Source: Planctomycetota bacterium
Lineage (GTDB): Bacteria; Planctomycetota; MHYJ01; JACPTZ01
DNA: 64,000 nucleotides
NCBI GenBank assembly: GCA_016192525.1
Contig: JACPTZ010000214.1
Span: 1-64,000, forward strand
Reading direction: 5' to 3'
A model generated the notes under the pieces. That model was given only the letters and a program-made list of their open reading frames with translations, had not been told where the DNA came from and ran no database searches. A program made the position numbers and the translations under genes. Positions 18,433 to 27,309 of the stretch are shown piece after piece (within the stretch, counting starts at the first letter, position 1; each line of letters starts with the position of its first letter).

Positions 18433-20358
18433 CTACGGCACGCTCGTCATCGTTGCCTTCACCAGCAAGACGACATGTCGCCGCCCGGTCGCCTCCCCGA
18501 CCGGCCGCGTCGAGAGACCCATGAGCGCCGTTCCGCCGTCGGGCACGAGGAGCGTCGTCCGCACCCGCTGGAGGTCTACCGTCGGCAGTTGAAGGGCGCC
18601 GATCCGGTCCGCCTTCGTCTGGAGCGAGGGGATCGGGTGCTCGAGTTGGGCGAGCGTCGGGGCCAGTTCCACGATGATGTGCTTGTTGTCGCCCGCCAGC
18701 ACGGGCCGGGTGTTGAGGACCACCCCTTCCATCGCGTGGCCGATGATCGGGTCCGCCACGCTCGACTGCTGCGCGATCTGCACGTCGTAGTCCATCACAT
18801 ACGCCGTGGAGCGGAGCCGGCTGACCGTCACCTGCTGACGGTTGTAGCCGGTCACTTCCCCGTAGGCGATCAGCCGCGCATGCTCCCCCGACCGGGTCGC
18901 CGCCAGCAGCCGCTCCGTCCGCTCCGGGGTGAGCAGCGTAGCCTCCTTCCCCCCGAGTCCGCCGCCCAGTTCCTTGAGCGTCGCGTCGTCGATGGCCAGG
19001 AACCGGGCCTCGACCGTGATCATCCGCCAGGTCTGCGATTCCATCTTCGTGAGATACTCCTGGATCTGATTCAGGACCTCCGGCGTGTGCTGAATCGCCA
19101 GGAAGTTCCCCACGACCTCGATCGAGTTCTTCTCGTCCTGCCAGGAGTCCGGAGCGATGTTCCGCTGCAGAATCTCGACGAGCGACTCGACGCCCACTAC
19201 AAGCCCCTGCGGATACCCGGCGTCCTCGAAGATCATGCCCACCTGAGCCCCGCCGCCGCCCTCGTTCCAGTCCGGGTCGGGTCCCGCGAAGTCCGGGATG
19301 GACCCGACGATCCCGGAGACATCGATCAGGCGCAGCTCCCGCTTTTCCTTCACCGCGAAGGGGGCGGCGCTGGTCCCGAGATCGACGAGCGAGGGTCGCA
19401 GAAGCGCCACGGCCACGATCTCCCCGCCCGTCTCCTCCGGGCCGGCGAGCGCGGCGCCGCACACGATGGCCGTGCGGCCCGCCGGAACGACGATCGTGGT
19501 CTTCACGTCCTGCGCGTCGATCACCGGAAGCTGAAGCGTGCCGAGCTCCGGCGTCTTCAGCTCGAACGATTCGATCGGACGGACGAGACTCACGCCGCTC
19601 AGACGCACCTCGATGGAGAAAGTCTTCCCCGTGGCGTCCACCCGCGGCCAGAGATCGGCCACCACCCCCTCGATGCAGCGGCCGACGATGGGGTCGGCGA
19701 TCGCGGATCCCGTGGCGATCTCCACGTCGTAGTCCTGGATGAAGGCGACCTGCCGGATGTCGGCGACATGGACGCGCTGGCCATTGAACGCCGTGAGGCG
19801 CGTCGCCTTGACGATGCTGACCTTTCCGCCCGCGGTGGCGGCGTTGAGGAGGGCCCGGGTCGCGGCCTCGTCGAGAAGGGCGTACTTGCCCGGGGCGGCG
19901 GTGCGCTTCGTGAGTTCGGAAATCACCGTGGCCTCGGCGGAGAGGATGGTGCAGTCGATCGAGATCACCCGGCTCCGCGCCTGCCGGACGGCAGCAAGAA
20001 ACTGGACGATCCGTTCATGGACGTCGGCCGTCTGAACCACGAGAAGGGTCCCGTTCTCGAAGGTGATCGAGTTGCGGTCGTTCTCCCACGAGTCCTCGTT
20101 CACGTTGCGCCGGATCATCTCCACGAGGACGTCGCCGGAGAAGTCCTCCGAGCCCGGCTCCGGCTCCATGGTCACCGTGGGCGAGTCGGACTGGATCCCG
20201 ATCGCCGGCCCCGGGTAGTTCTGGATCGGCCAGGTGATGGAGCTGACGTCGTAGACGCGCATCTCGCGCTCGACCTCCTGGGCGGACGCGCAAACCGGCG
20301 CCGCCATCAGCACGCACAGCATCGCGGCGAGCCTCCTGAAACACCTTCGGATACTCAT
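18433..20358 (-). CDS. Exported protein with two tandem secretin/STN-like N-domain repeats
   Basis: Signal peptide MSIRRCFRRLAAMLCVLMAAPVCASA; two similar halves: YDVSSITWPIQNYPGP...RRNVNEDSWENDRNSITFENGTLLVVQT and IDVSGIVGSIPDFAGP...QRNIAPDSWQDEKNSIEVVGNFLAIQHT. Confidence 0.7.
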   Translation of the reverse strand: MSIRRCFRRLAAMLCVLMAAPVCASAQEVEREMRVYDVSSITWPIQNYPGPAIGIQSDSPTVTMEPEPGSEDFSGDVLVEMIRRNVNEDSWENDRNSITFENGTLLVVQTADVHERIVQFLAAVRQARSRVISIDCTILSAEATVISELTKRTAAPGKYALLDEAATRALLNAATAGGKVSIVKATRLTAFNGQRVHVADIRQVAFIQDYDVEIATGSAIADPIVGRCIEGVVADLWPRVDATGKTFSIEVRLSGVSLVRPIESFELKTPELGTLQLPVIDAQDVKTTIVVPAGRTAIVCGAALAGPEETGGEIVAVALLRPSLVDLGTSAAPFAVKEKRELRLIDVSGIVGSIPDFAGPDPDWNEGGGGAQVGMIFEDAGYPQGLVVGVESLVEILQRNIAPDSWQDEKNSIEVVGNFLAIQHTPEVLNQIQEYLTKMESQTWRMITVEARFLAIDDATLKELGGGLGGKEATLLTPERTERLLAATRSGEHARLIAYGEVTGYNRQQVTVSRLRSTAYVMDYDVQIAQQSSVADPIIGHAMEGVVLNTRPVLAGDNKHIIVELAPTLAQLEHPIPSLQTKADRIGALQLPTVDLQRVRTTLLVPDGGTALMGLSTRPVGEATGRRHVVLLVKATMTSVP

Positions 20359-22172
20359 GAGCGACTCCTTTCGAGGACGGATGGGACAACCCCCCTGATG
20401 GTTTTCGTTTCAAGACACACCGCCACCACGCCCGGGCGCTTTCCGCGCTCCTCCGCCTCGCGGGCCTTCCACCAGCGCGTCCACTGCGCGGCATCGAGAC
20501 CGAAGTCCTCCTCCGTGATGCGACGGAGCGCGTCGAGCGCCCCGTCCCGAACCTCACGACGGCGGAGGGCCGGAATGAGGACCGGGATGGCGCTCGTCTC
20601 CTTCATGGCGCCGAGGGCGGCGATCGCCTCCGGGGCGAGCCGGCGATCCGAGACGACCGAGAGGAAGAGGGGGGCCGCGCGTCCATCTCCACACCGGGCG
20701 AGGGCGGCGACCGCCTCGAAGCGCAGCTCCGGATCCCGGGCCGCCTCGACCAGGATGGGCGTGGCTGAGGCGTTTCCGAGCCGGCCGAGGAGTCTCACCG
20801 TGCGTCGCTGGAGCGATCGATCCGGCCGGGCGAGCAGTTCGCGGCAGGCCTTGACGGCCGGCGCCCCAATCGCATGAAGCACGTGGAGCACCTCTTCCTC
20901 CGCGGCCGGATCGCGCGCGGCGACGACGATCGCCTCCACGCACGCGGGGTCTTTCAATCTCGCGAGGGCGCCGGCGGCCCAGCTGCGGGTGGTGCGTTCC
21001 GCAAACGCGGATTCGAGGCCCGGACGCACGGCGGAGTCCCCGCATTCCACGAGGATGGCGACGGCGGCGTCGCGCATCCGCTCCTCGGCGGAACGTAGCG
21101 CGGAGTAGAGCGGACGCCGGGCCTCCGCCGGAGGAAGCGGCCGGATGAGGCGGGCGGCCGCAGCCGGGGAAACGGCCCCCTCACCGGCGGCCTGCGCCAG
21201 CGGCTCAACGAGGGAGGGATCGGGCCGGAGGGCGAGGGCGGCCAGCGCGGCCTCGCGCAGCGACTCCCTCCTCAGCGCGCGGATGCAGACGGCGCGGGCG
21301 ATCGGGTCGGCGATGGCGCCGAGGGCCTGCAGCGCCGCGGGGGCGAGCAGCGGATCGTCCAGAACCCGCGCGAGCGCGCGGCTGGCGCGCGGATCGCGGG
21401 CTTCAGCGAGAAGGACGATGGCGTGGCGTCGCCGCTCGGGACCCGGCGACGCGAGGAGGCTCAGCAGGTACGGGACCGCCTCGAAGCGATCCGAGAGCAC
21501 TCTGGGGATGAGGGCGCGGCGGGCCTCGTCGGACGCGGCCGAGGAGTACTCGGAGAAGGCGAGTTCGATGTCTCGCGGCGCCGCGGCTGGCCGGTTCTCC
21601 GGAATCCCGGCGGCGGGAGACGCGGAGTCGTCCGACCTGATGCCGGTCGCCCCGATCCCGGACGGCGACGGCGCGCCACCCGGGCCGGGCGTCCGATCGT
21701 CGCCTCGCACCAGTCCTGGCCCTGGAGGCAGGGGGCCGGTCGCCTCTCTCCCGGTCGGGCCGCGAACGGGAGAGGGCGGGACGGCGGGGCGCGAAGCGAA
21801 CTGCGCCGTGCCGATGACCGCGAGCATCGCCGCGGCCGCGACGGCCCAGGAACGCCCGGTCGCCCGGGCCGGCGAATCCGTCCTCCCTGAACGAGGCCAT
21901 CGCGCATCGTTCGCCGTGTCGAGGGGCGCGGCGACGGGCGGCTCAACGATCGCGTCGCGCACCAGCCACTGGACCCGCTTCGCCAGGCCCTCGGAGGCCG
22001 CGGCGGCGGGCATCTCGATCCGCATCTCCCGTCCGACCGCGTCGAGTCCCCTCCACTCGTCGGCGCAACTGGCGCATCCGGCCGCATGTTCCTCAAGCCG
22101 GACCCGATCCGCGGGCGTGAGGTCGCCGTCGCAGGCGGCGTCGATCAGGGGTATCCAGGACTCACAGGGCAC
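20355..22172 (-). CDS. Putative anti-sigma factor: zf-HC2 type zinc finger, TM segment and HEAT-like repeats
   Basis: LEEHAAGCASCADEWRGL motif; SWAVAAAAMLAVIGTAQF hydrophobic stretch; repeated HEAT-like units; downstream of the sigma factor. Confidence 0.75.
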   Translation of the reverse strand: MPCESWIPLIDAACDGDLTPADRVRLEEHAAGCASCADEWRGLDAVGREMRIEMPAAAASEGLAKRVQWLVRDAIVEPPVAAPLDTANDARWPRSGRTDSPARATGRSWAVAAAAMLAVIGTAQFASRPAVPPSPVRGPTGREATGPLPPGPGLVRGDDRTPGPGGAPSPSGIGATGIRSDDSASPAAGIPENRPAAAPRDIELAFSEYSSAASDEARRALIPRVLSDRFEAVPYLLSLLASPGPERRRHAIVLLAEARDPRASRALARVLDDPLLAPAALQALGAIADPIARAVCIRALRRESLREAALAALALRPDPSLVEPLAQAAGEGAVSPAAAARLIRPLPPAEARRPLYSALRSAEERMRDAAVAILVECGDSAVRPGLESAFAERTTRSWAAGALARLKDPACVEAIVVAARDPAAEEEVLHVLHAIGAPAVKACRELLARPDRSLQRRTVRLLGRLGNASATPILVEAARDPELRFEAVAALARCGDGRAAPLFLSVVSDRRLAPEAIAALGAMKETSAIPVLIPALRRREVRDGALDALRRITEEDFGLDAAQWTRWWKAREAEERGKRPGVVAVCLETKTIRGVVPSVLERSRS

Positions 22173-22298
22173 GAGTGTCGATCCAAGGATGTTGCAACAC
22201 CTTCTTGCGCACCGGCCACGGCCGCCCGCGAGGGGCGGCCCCGCGGCTTCGCTCAGAGCCTGAGAAGAAGTGCCACAGGACGACGGACGCCGCAATCA

Positions 22299-22434
22299 TG
22301 TCATCCTGAGCGTCGGGCGCAGCCCCGCAGCACGTGCTGCGGGGCGCAGCCCGACGCATACGGCAGGTTTGCTCCAAGGCTGGTGATCCTTCGCCCTGCC
22401 CGCCGGAAGGAGGCGGGCAGGGCTCAGGATGACA
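22299..22434. repeat. Palindromic element bounded by inverted repeats TGTCATCCTGAGC / GCTCAGGATGACA
   Basis: 13-bp perfect arms at 22299-22311 and 22422-22434; internal palindrome CCCCGCAGCACGTGCTGCGGGG. Confidence 0.8.
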
Positions 22435-22466
22435 ATTCGGGGCACCGCTCGCCGACGCTTTTCTTC

Positions 22467-23066
22467 TCAGGCTCCTGGCGCAGGGCGGGAGGGTGAGGAC
22501 TCGCCGTGGCCCGGTCCCTGCTTCTTCAACCGCTCCCTCATCCTCCGCCGCGCGTGCGACAGATTCATCCGGACGGCCTCGACGGACGACTCCACCACCC
22601 CGGCGATCTCCACCGGTTTCATCTCGTGGAAGACCGAGAGCGTGAGGACGAGCCTCTGCCGCTCCGGCAGTTCCGCCAGCGCGGCGGCCATTCGCGGCGG
22701 CAATCCGGGGTCCGGGTCGCGCGTGGCGCGGGCCGATCGCGGCCCGTGCCGCGCGTCCGCCGCCGGTTCCGGCACGCCCTCGAGCGGAAGGGGCGTCTGC
22801 CGGGCGGCGGGATCGCGCCGACGGTCAAGGCAGGCGCGGGTCGCGATGCGAAAGAGCCAGGTACGGAAGGAGGCCTCGCCGCGGAACTCGCGGAGGGCTC
22901 GCATGGCCCGAAGGAAGGTCTCCTGGGTGGCGTCCTCGGCCTCATGCGGATCGCCGAGCCATCGCCGGGCGAAGGCGTGGATCGGGTCGAGGTAGCGCTG
23001 CGCCAGTGCCCCGGCGGCCTCCGCCTCCCCGGCCTGCGCCCGGGACACCAGGTCTCGATCGTCCAT
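22467..23066 (-). CDS. RNA polymerase sigma factor, sigma-70/ECF family
   Basis: DPHEAEDATQETFLRAMRALREFRGEASFRTWLFRIATRACLDRRR; LAELPERQRLVLTLSVFHEMKPVEIAGVVESSVEAVRMNLSHARRRMRERL. Confidence 0.93.
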   Translation of the reverse strand: MDDRDLVSRAQAGEAEAAGALAQRYLDPIHAFARRWLGDPHEAEDATQETFLRAMRALREFRGEASFRTWLFRIATRACLDRRRDPAARQTPLPLEGVPEPAADARHGPRSARATRDPDPGLPPRMAAALAELPERQRLVLTLSVFHEMKPVEIAGVVESSVEAVRMNLSHARRRMRERLKKQGPGHGESSPSRPAPGA

Positions 23067-23254
23067 GCGCCGGTCCGGCTCCGCACTGGAGAGGTAGACG
23101 GGGAAGAGCCCCGGAAAGTAAAAACATTCTCGGGCGAATGGCGAAAAAAGTCAAAGGGGAGGGGAGAGGCGACCCGGCGGGTCCCCCGGTGGAAGTTGCG
23201 ATCACGCGTCGCCCGTGCTATCCTGACGGCAGCTCCGAGGGAGAAGCGCGAGCC

Positions 23255-25636
23255 GTGAGCAACGAAGCCGATACCTGCCGAAAATACGTCCTGCCGAAAC
23301 TCCTCGCCGCCGGGTGGGACACGGAGCCGCATTCGTTCACCGAGCAGCGCACCTTCACCGACGGCCGCATCGTCCCCGTCGGACCCCGCGCGATCCGCCG
23401 CAAGCAGAAGCGCGCGGATTATCTCCTGCGCTACTCTCGCGATTTCACCATCGCGGTCGTTGAGGCCAAGGCCGATTACAGGACTCCCGGCGACGGCCTG
23501 CAGCAGGCAAAGGACTACGCGGAAGTCCTTGGCCTCAAGTTCGCCTACGCCACGAACGGCACCGGGATCATCGAGTTCGACTACACCACCGGTGTAGAGC
23601 GATCCATCGACGCCTTCCCGACCCCCGCCGACCTCTGGTCCCGCCTCGCCGGCAAGGAGCCGTTGAGCGAGGAGGCTGGCCGAAGGCTCCTCACCCCCGC
23701 GCACCTCCTCATCGGCAAGACGCCCCGCTACTATCAGGAGATCGCCATCAACCGTTCGGTCCAGGCGGTTCTCTCCGGCCGAAAGCGCATCCTGCTCACG
23801 ATGGCCACCGGCACCGGCAAAACCGTCGTCGCCTTCCAGATCTGCTGGAAACTCTGGGAGGGAAAGTGGACCCGTTCTGGCGAACCCCGCCGCCCTCGCA
23901 TCCTCTACCTCGCCGACCGAAACGTCCTCGTCGACGATCCCAAGGACAAGACCTTCGCCCCGTTCGGCGACGCCCGGATGAAGATCGAGAACGGCGAGGC
24001 GAACCAGGGTCGCGAGATGTACTTCGCCACGTATCAGGCCATCGCCCGGGACGAGCGTCGCCCCGGCCTTTACCGCGAGTACGCACCGGACTTCTTCGAC
24101 CTGATCATCGTCGACGAGTGCCACCGCGGGAGCGCCCGCGACGAGAGCAACTGGCGGGAAATCCTCGAGTATTTCAAGCCGGCCGTTCAACTGGGCATGA
24201 CCGCCACCCCCCTCCGGAACGACAACCGTGACACCTACCGGTACTTCGGCAACCCGATCTACCAGTACAGTCTCCGCCAGGGAATCGAGGACGGATTCCT
24301 CGCCCCGTATCGCGTCCACCGGGTCATCACTACTCCGGACGCAGCGGGGTGGCGCCCGAGCGCCGGCGATCTCGACCGAGACGGCCGCGTCATCCCGGAC
24401 GAGGAGTATCACACGAAGGACTTCGAGCGCGTTGTCGCCTTGCGGGCCCGCACGGAGGCGATCGCGCGCCACCTCTCCGGGTTCATGCGGGAGACCGGCC
24501 GGTTCGCCAAGACCATCGTCTTCTGCGTCGATCAGGAACATGCCGACGAGATGCGCCGCGCCCTGAACAACCAGAACGCAGACCTCGTTCGCGACCATCC
24601 GGATTACGTCTGCCGCGTAACCGCCGAAGAGGGCGGAATCGGTCGCGGTCACCTCGATCGCTTCATGGACGTCGAGACAAAGACGCCGGTCATCCTGACC
24701 ACATCGCTCCTCCTCACCACGGGCGTCGACATTCCCACCTGCCGCAACGTCGTCCTCGCGAAGACGGTCGGCTCGATGACCGAGTTCAAGCAGATCATCG
24801 GGCGCGGCACCCGTGTCCGCGACGACTACGACAAGCACTTCTTCAACATCGTCGACTACACCGGCGACGCCACGCGGCACTTCGCCGACCCCGAGTTCGA
24901 CGGCGAACCGGCGCTCGTCTCCGAGGTGCACCTGGACGAAAAGGGGGATCCGCTCCCCGAGACGCGGCGGGAGATCGTCCCCAACCCGCTCGAATACGCG
25001 GAAGCGGGAGAGGAACTCCCGGCCATCCCCCCAACGGGTTTCAGCGATTCGGCGGTCGGCCCGCCACGAAAGTACCACTTCGACGGCGGCACCTTCGAGA
25101 TCGTCGCGCACCTCGTCTACGAACTGGACCCGGACGGGAAACAGATGCGCGTCGTCAAGTTCACCGAGTACGCCGCGGAAAAGGTGCGCACGCTCTACCT
25201 GTCGGCCGGCGATCTCCGCGCCCGCTGGGCCGATCCCGAGAAGCGTCGGGGGATCCTCGAGCAACTGGCCGAGCGGGGGATCGATTTCGACGCCCTCGCG
25301 GCGTCGGCCAACCAGCCCGACGCGGACCCGTTCGACCTGCTCTGCCACCTCGCCTTTAACGCCCCGCTCCGGACGCGTCGCGAGAGGGCGGATCGGTTGC
25401 GCCGGGAGAAGAAGGATTTCTTCGACCGCTACGGCCCGCAGGCGCGTGAGGTCCTGGGCGATCTCCTCGAGAAATACGCGGCGCACGGCGAGGCGCAGTT
25501 CGTTCTGCCGGACGCGATCAAGGTGCCGCCCATCTCGGAGCGCGGCACGGTCCCGGAGATCGCCGCCCTCTTCGGCGGCGCGGAGCAGTTGCGGCAGGCG
25601 GTGAACGAGTTGCAGACGTTGCTCTATGCGGCGTAG
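23255..25636 (+). CDS. hsdR: Type I restriction endonuclease subunit R
   Basis: VVEAKADYRTPGDGLQQAKDYAE, TMATGTGKTVVAFQI, IIVDECHRGSA, TATPLRNDNRDTYRYFG; GTG at 23255 preferred, ORF extends upstream to 23006. Confidence 0.93.
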   Translation: MSNEADTCRKYVLPKLLAAGWDTEPHSFTEQRTFTDGRIVPVGPRAIRRKQKRADYLLRYSRDFTIAVVEAKADYRTPGDGLQQAKDYAEVLGLKFAYATNGTGIIEFDYTTGVERSIDAFPTPADLWSRLAGKEPLSEEAGRRLLTPAHLLIGKTPRYYQEIAINRSVQAVLSGRKRILLTMATGTGKTVVAFQICWKLWEGKWTRSGEPRRPRILYLADRNVLVDDPKDKTFAPFGDARMKIENGEANQGREMYFATYQAIARDERRPGLYREYAPDFFDLIIVDECHRGSARDESNWREILEYFKPAVQLGMTATPLRNDNRDTYRYFGNPIYQYSLRQGIEDGFLAPYRVHRVITTPDAAGWRPSAGDLDRDGRVIPDEEYHTKDFERVVALRARTEAIARHLSGFMRETGRFAKTIVFCVDQEHADEMRRALNNQNADLVRDHPDYVCRVTAEEGGIGRGHLDRFMDVETKTPVILTTSLLLTTGVDIPTCRNVVLAKTVGSMTEFKQIIGRGTRVRDDYDKHFFNIVDYTGDATRHFADPEFDGEPALVSEVHLDEKGDPLPETRREIVPNPLEYAEAGEELPAIPPTGFSDSAVGPPRKYHFDGGTFEIVAHLVYELDPDGKQMRVVKFTEYAAEKVRTLYLSAGDLRARWADPEKRRGILEQLAERGIDFDALAASANQPDADPFDLLCHLAFNAPLRTRRERADRLRREKKDFFDRYGPQAREVLGDLLEKYAAHGEAQFVLPDAIKVPPISERGTVPEIAALFGGAEQLRQAVNELQTLLYAA

Positions 25637-25754
25637 CCGGACGCCGTTCGTAGTGCGCCCGTCAGGGCGCGTTGTTTCTGTTGTTGTCTCTGTTTCTTGC
25701 TTCTGTTTCTTGCTTCTGTTGTTGTTCCCTCTGAGTCTTCATCGGAGTCCGTGG

Positions 25755-27269
25755 ATGGCCCAAGCCCCGCCCCCCACCACCGCCCAGTCCCTCGGCAGCC
25801 TCGTCAAGTCCGCCCGTGACATCATGCGGAAGGACAAGGGACTGAACGGCGACCTCGACCGCCTCCCGATGCTGACGTGGGTCCTCTTCCTCAAGTTCCT
25901 CGACGACATCGAGCGAACCCGCGAACAGGAGGCGGTGATGGCCGGGAAACGCCACCGCCACGCCATCGAGTCCCCGTACCGCTGGCGCGACTGGGCCGCG
26001 AAGCCCGACGGCATCACCGGCGACGCCCTCATCTCCTTCGTCAACAGCGAGGAGGCCGTCCGCCCCGACGGCAAGCGCGGACCCGGACTCTTCGCGCATC
26101 TGCGGGGCCTCCAAGGCGCCGAGGGGGGCGACCGCCGCGATGTTGTCGCCGCCGTCTTCCGCGGCACCGTGAACCGGATGATCAACGGCTACCTCCTTCG
26201 CGACGTGATCAACAAGGTCGACGCCATCCACTTCACCTCGAACGAGGAGATCCACACCCTCGGCCACCTCTACGAATCGATGCTCAAGGAGATGCGCGAC
26301 GCCGCCGGCGACAGCGGCGAATTCTACACCCCGCGCCCCGTGGTGCGGTTCATGGTGGAGGTCGCCGGTCCCCGGCTCGGGGAAACCGTCCTCGATCCCG
26401 CCTGCGGGACGGGCGGGTTCCTCGTGGAATCGTATCGCCATTTTGAAAAGCAGTGCAAGACCGTCCAGGACCGGCGCGTTCTGCAGAGGGAAAGCCTGCG
26501 CGGCGGGGAGGCCAAGCCGCTCCCGTACCTCCTCGCGCAGATGAATCTCCTCCTGCACGGCCTCGAATCGCCGGAGATCGATCCCGGAAACAGCCTCCGC
26601 CACAATCTCAAGGAGATCGGCGATCGCGACCGCGTGGACGTCGTCCTCACGAATCCCCCCTTCGGCGGCGAGGAGGAACGCGGCGTCCTCTCCAACTTCC
26701 CGGAGGACAAGCAGACCGCGGAAACGGCGCTTCTGTTCCTCCAATTGATCATGCGGAAACTCCGGCGCGGCTCGAAACCGGGCCGGGCGGGGGTGGTGGT
26801 CCCGAACGGGACGCTCTTCGGGGACGGCGTCTGCGCCCGGATCAAGGAGGAACTGCTGCGCGAGTTCAACCTCCACACCATCGTGCGTCTCCCGAACGGC
26901 GTGTTCGCCCCGTACACGAGCATCCCCACGAACCTGCTCTTCTTCGACCGCTCCGGTCCCACGAAGGAAGTCTGGTACTACGAGCAACCGCTCCCGGAGG
27001 GGCGCAAGAACTACACGAAGACGCAGCCGCTCCAGTACGAGGAGTTCGCCGGGTGCCTCGCCTGGTGGAAGAAGCGGAAGGAGACCGAGCGGGCGTGGCG
27101 GGTTCCGGCTGCAGAACTGCTCGCCGCCGGCTGCAACCTGGACCGGAAGAACCCGCGGGCGAAGGAGGACCTGGAGCACCTCCCGCCGGAGCAACTGGTG
27201 GAGGGCATCATCGCGAAGGAGCGTCGGATCCTGGAGATCATGGAGGAGGTTCGGGGGATGGTGAAGTAG
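25755..27269 (+). CDS. hsdM: Type I restriction-modification DNA methyltransferase subunit M
   Basis: GEFYTPRPVVRFMVEV, VLDPACGTGGFLVES, DVVLTNPPFGGEEE. Confidence 0.95.
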   Translation: MAQAPPPTTAQSLGSLVKSARDIMRKDKGLNGDLDRLPMLTWVLFLKFLDDIERTREQEAVMAGKRHRHAIESPYRWRDWAAKPDGITGDALISFVNSEEAVRPDGKRGPGLFAHLRGLQGAEGGDRRDVVAAVFRGTVNRMINGYLLRDVINKVDAIHFTSNEEIHTLGHLYESMLKEMRDAAGDSGEFYTPRPVVRFMVEVAGPRLGETVLDPACGTGGFLVESYRHFEKQCKTVQDRRVLQRESLRGGEAKPLPYLLAQMNLLLHGLESPEIDPGNSLRHNLKEIGDRDRVDVVLTNPPFGGEEERGVLSNFPEDKQTAETALLFLQLIMRKLRRGSKPGRAGVVVPNGTLFGDGVCARIKEELLREFNLHTIVRLPNGVFAPYTSIPTNLLFFDRSGPTKEVWYYEQPLPEGRKNYTKTQPLQYEEFAGCLAWWKKRKETERAWRVPAAELLAAGCNLDRKNPRAKEDLEHLPPEQLVEGIIAKERRILEIMEEVRGMVK

Positions 27270-27309
27270 GGGGACAAGCTATGAAGCGGGAGATTGCGGC
27301 TAAGAACCT

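Noticed and set aside
18475-20877. 800-aa plus-strand ORF
   Set aside because: Antisense to the 18433-20358 and 20355-22172 genes; compositional artefact.
22619-25486. 955-aa minus-strand ORF
   Set aside because: Antisense to hsdR, where sense-strand motifs are unmistakable; no recognisable domains in the shadow frame.
25086-25636. hsdR domain fusion
   Set aside because: C-terminal part reads as normal HsdR/EcoEI-type C-terminal region; no novelty claimed.
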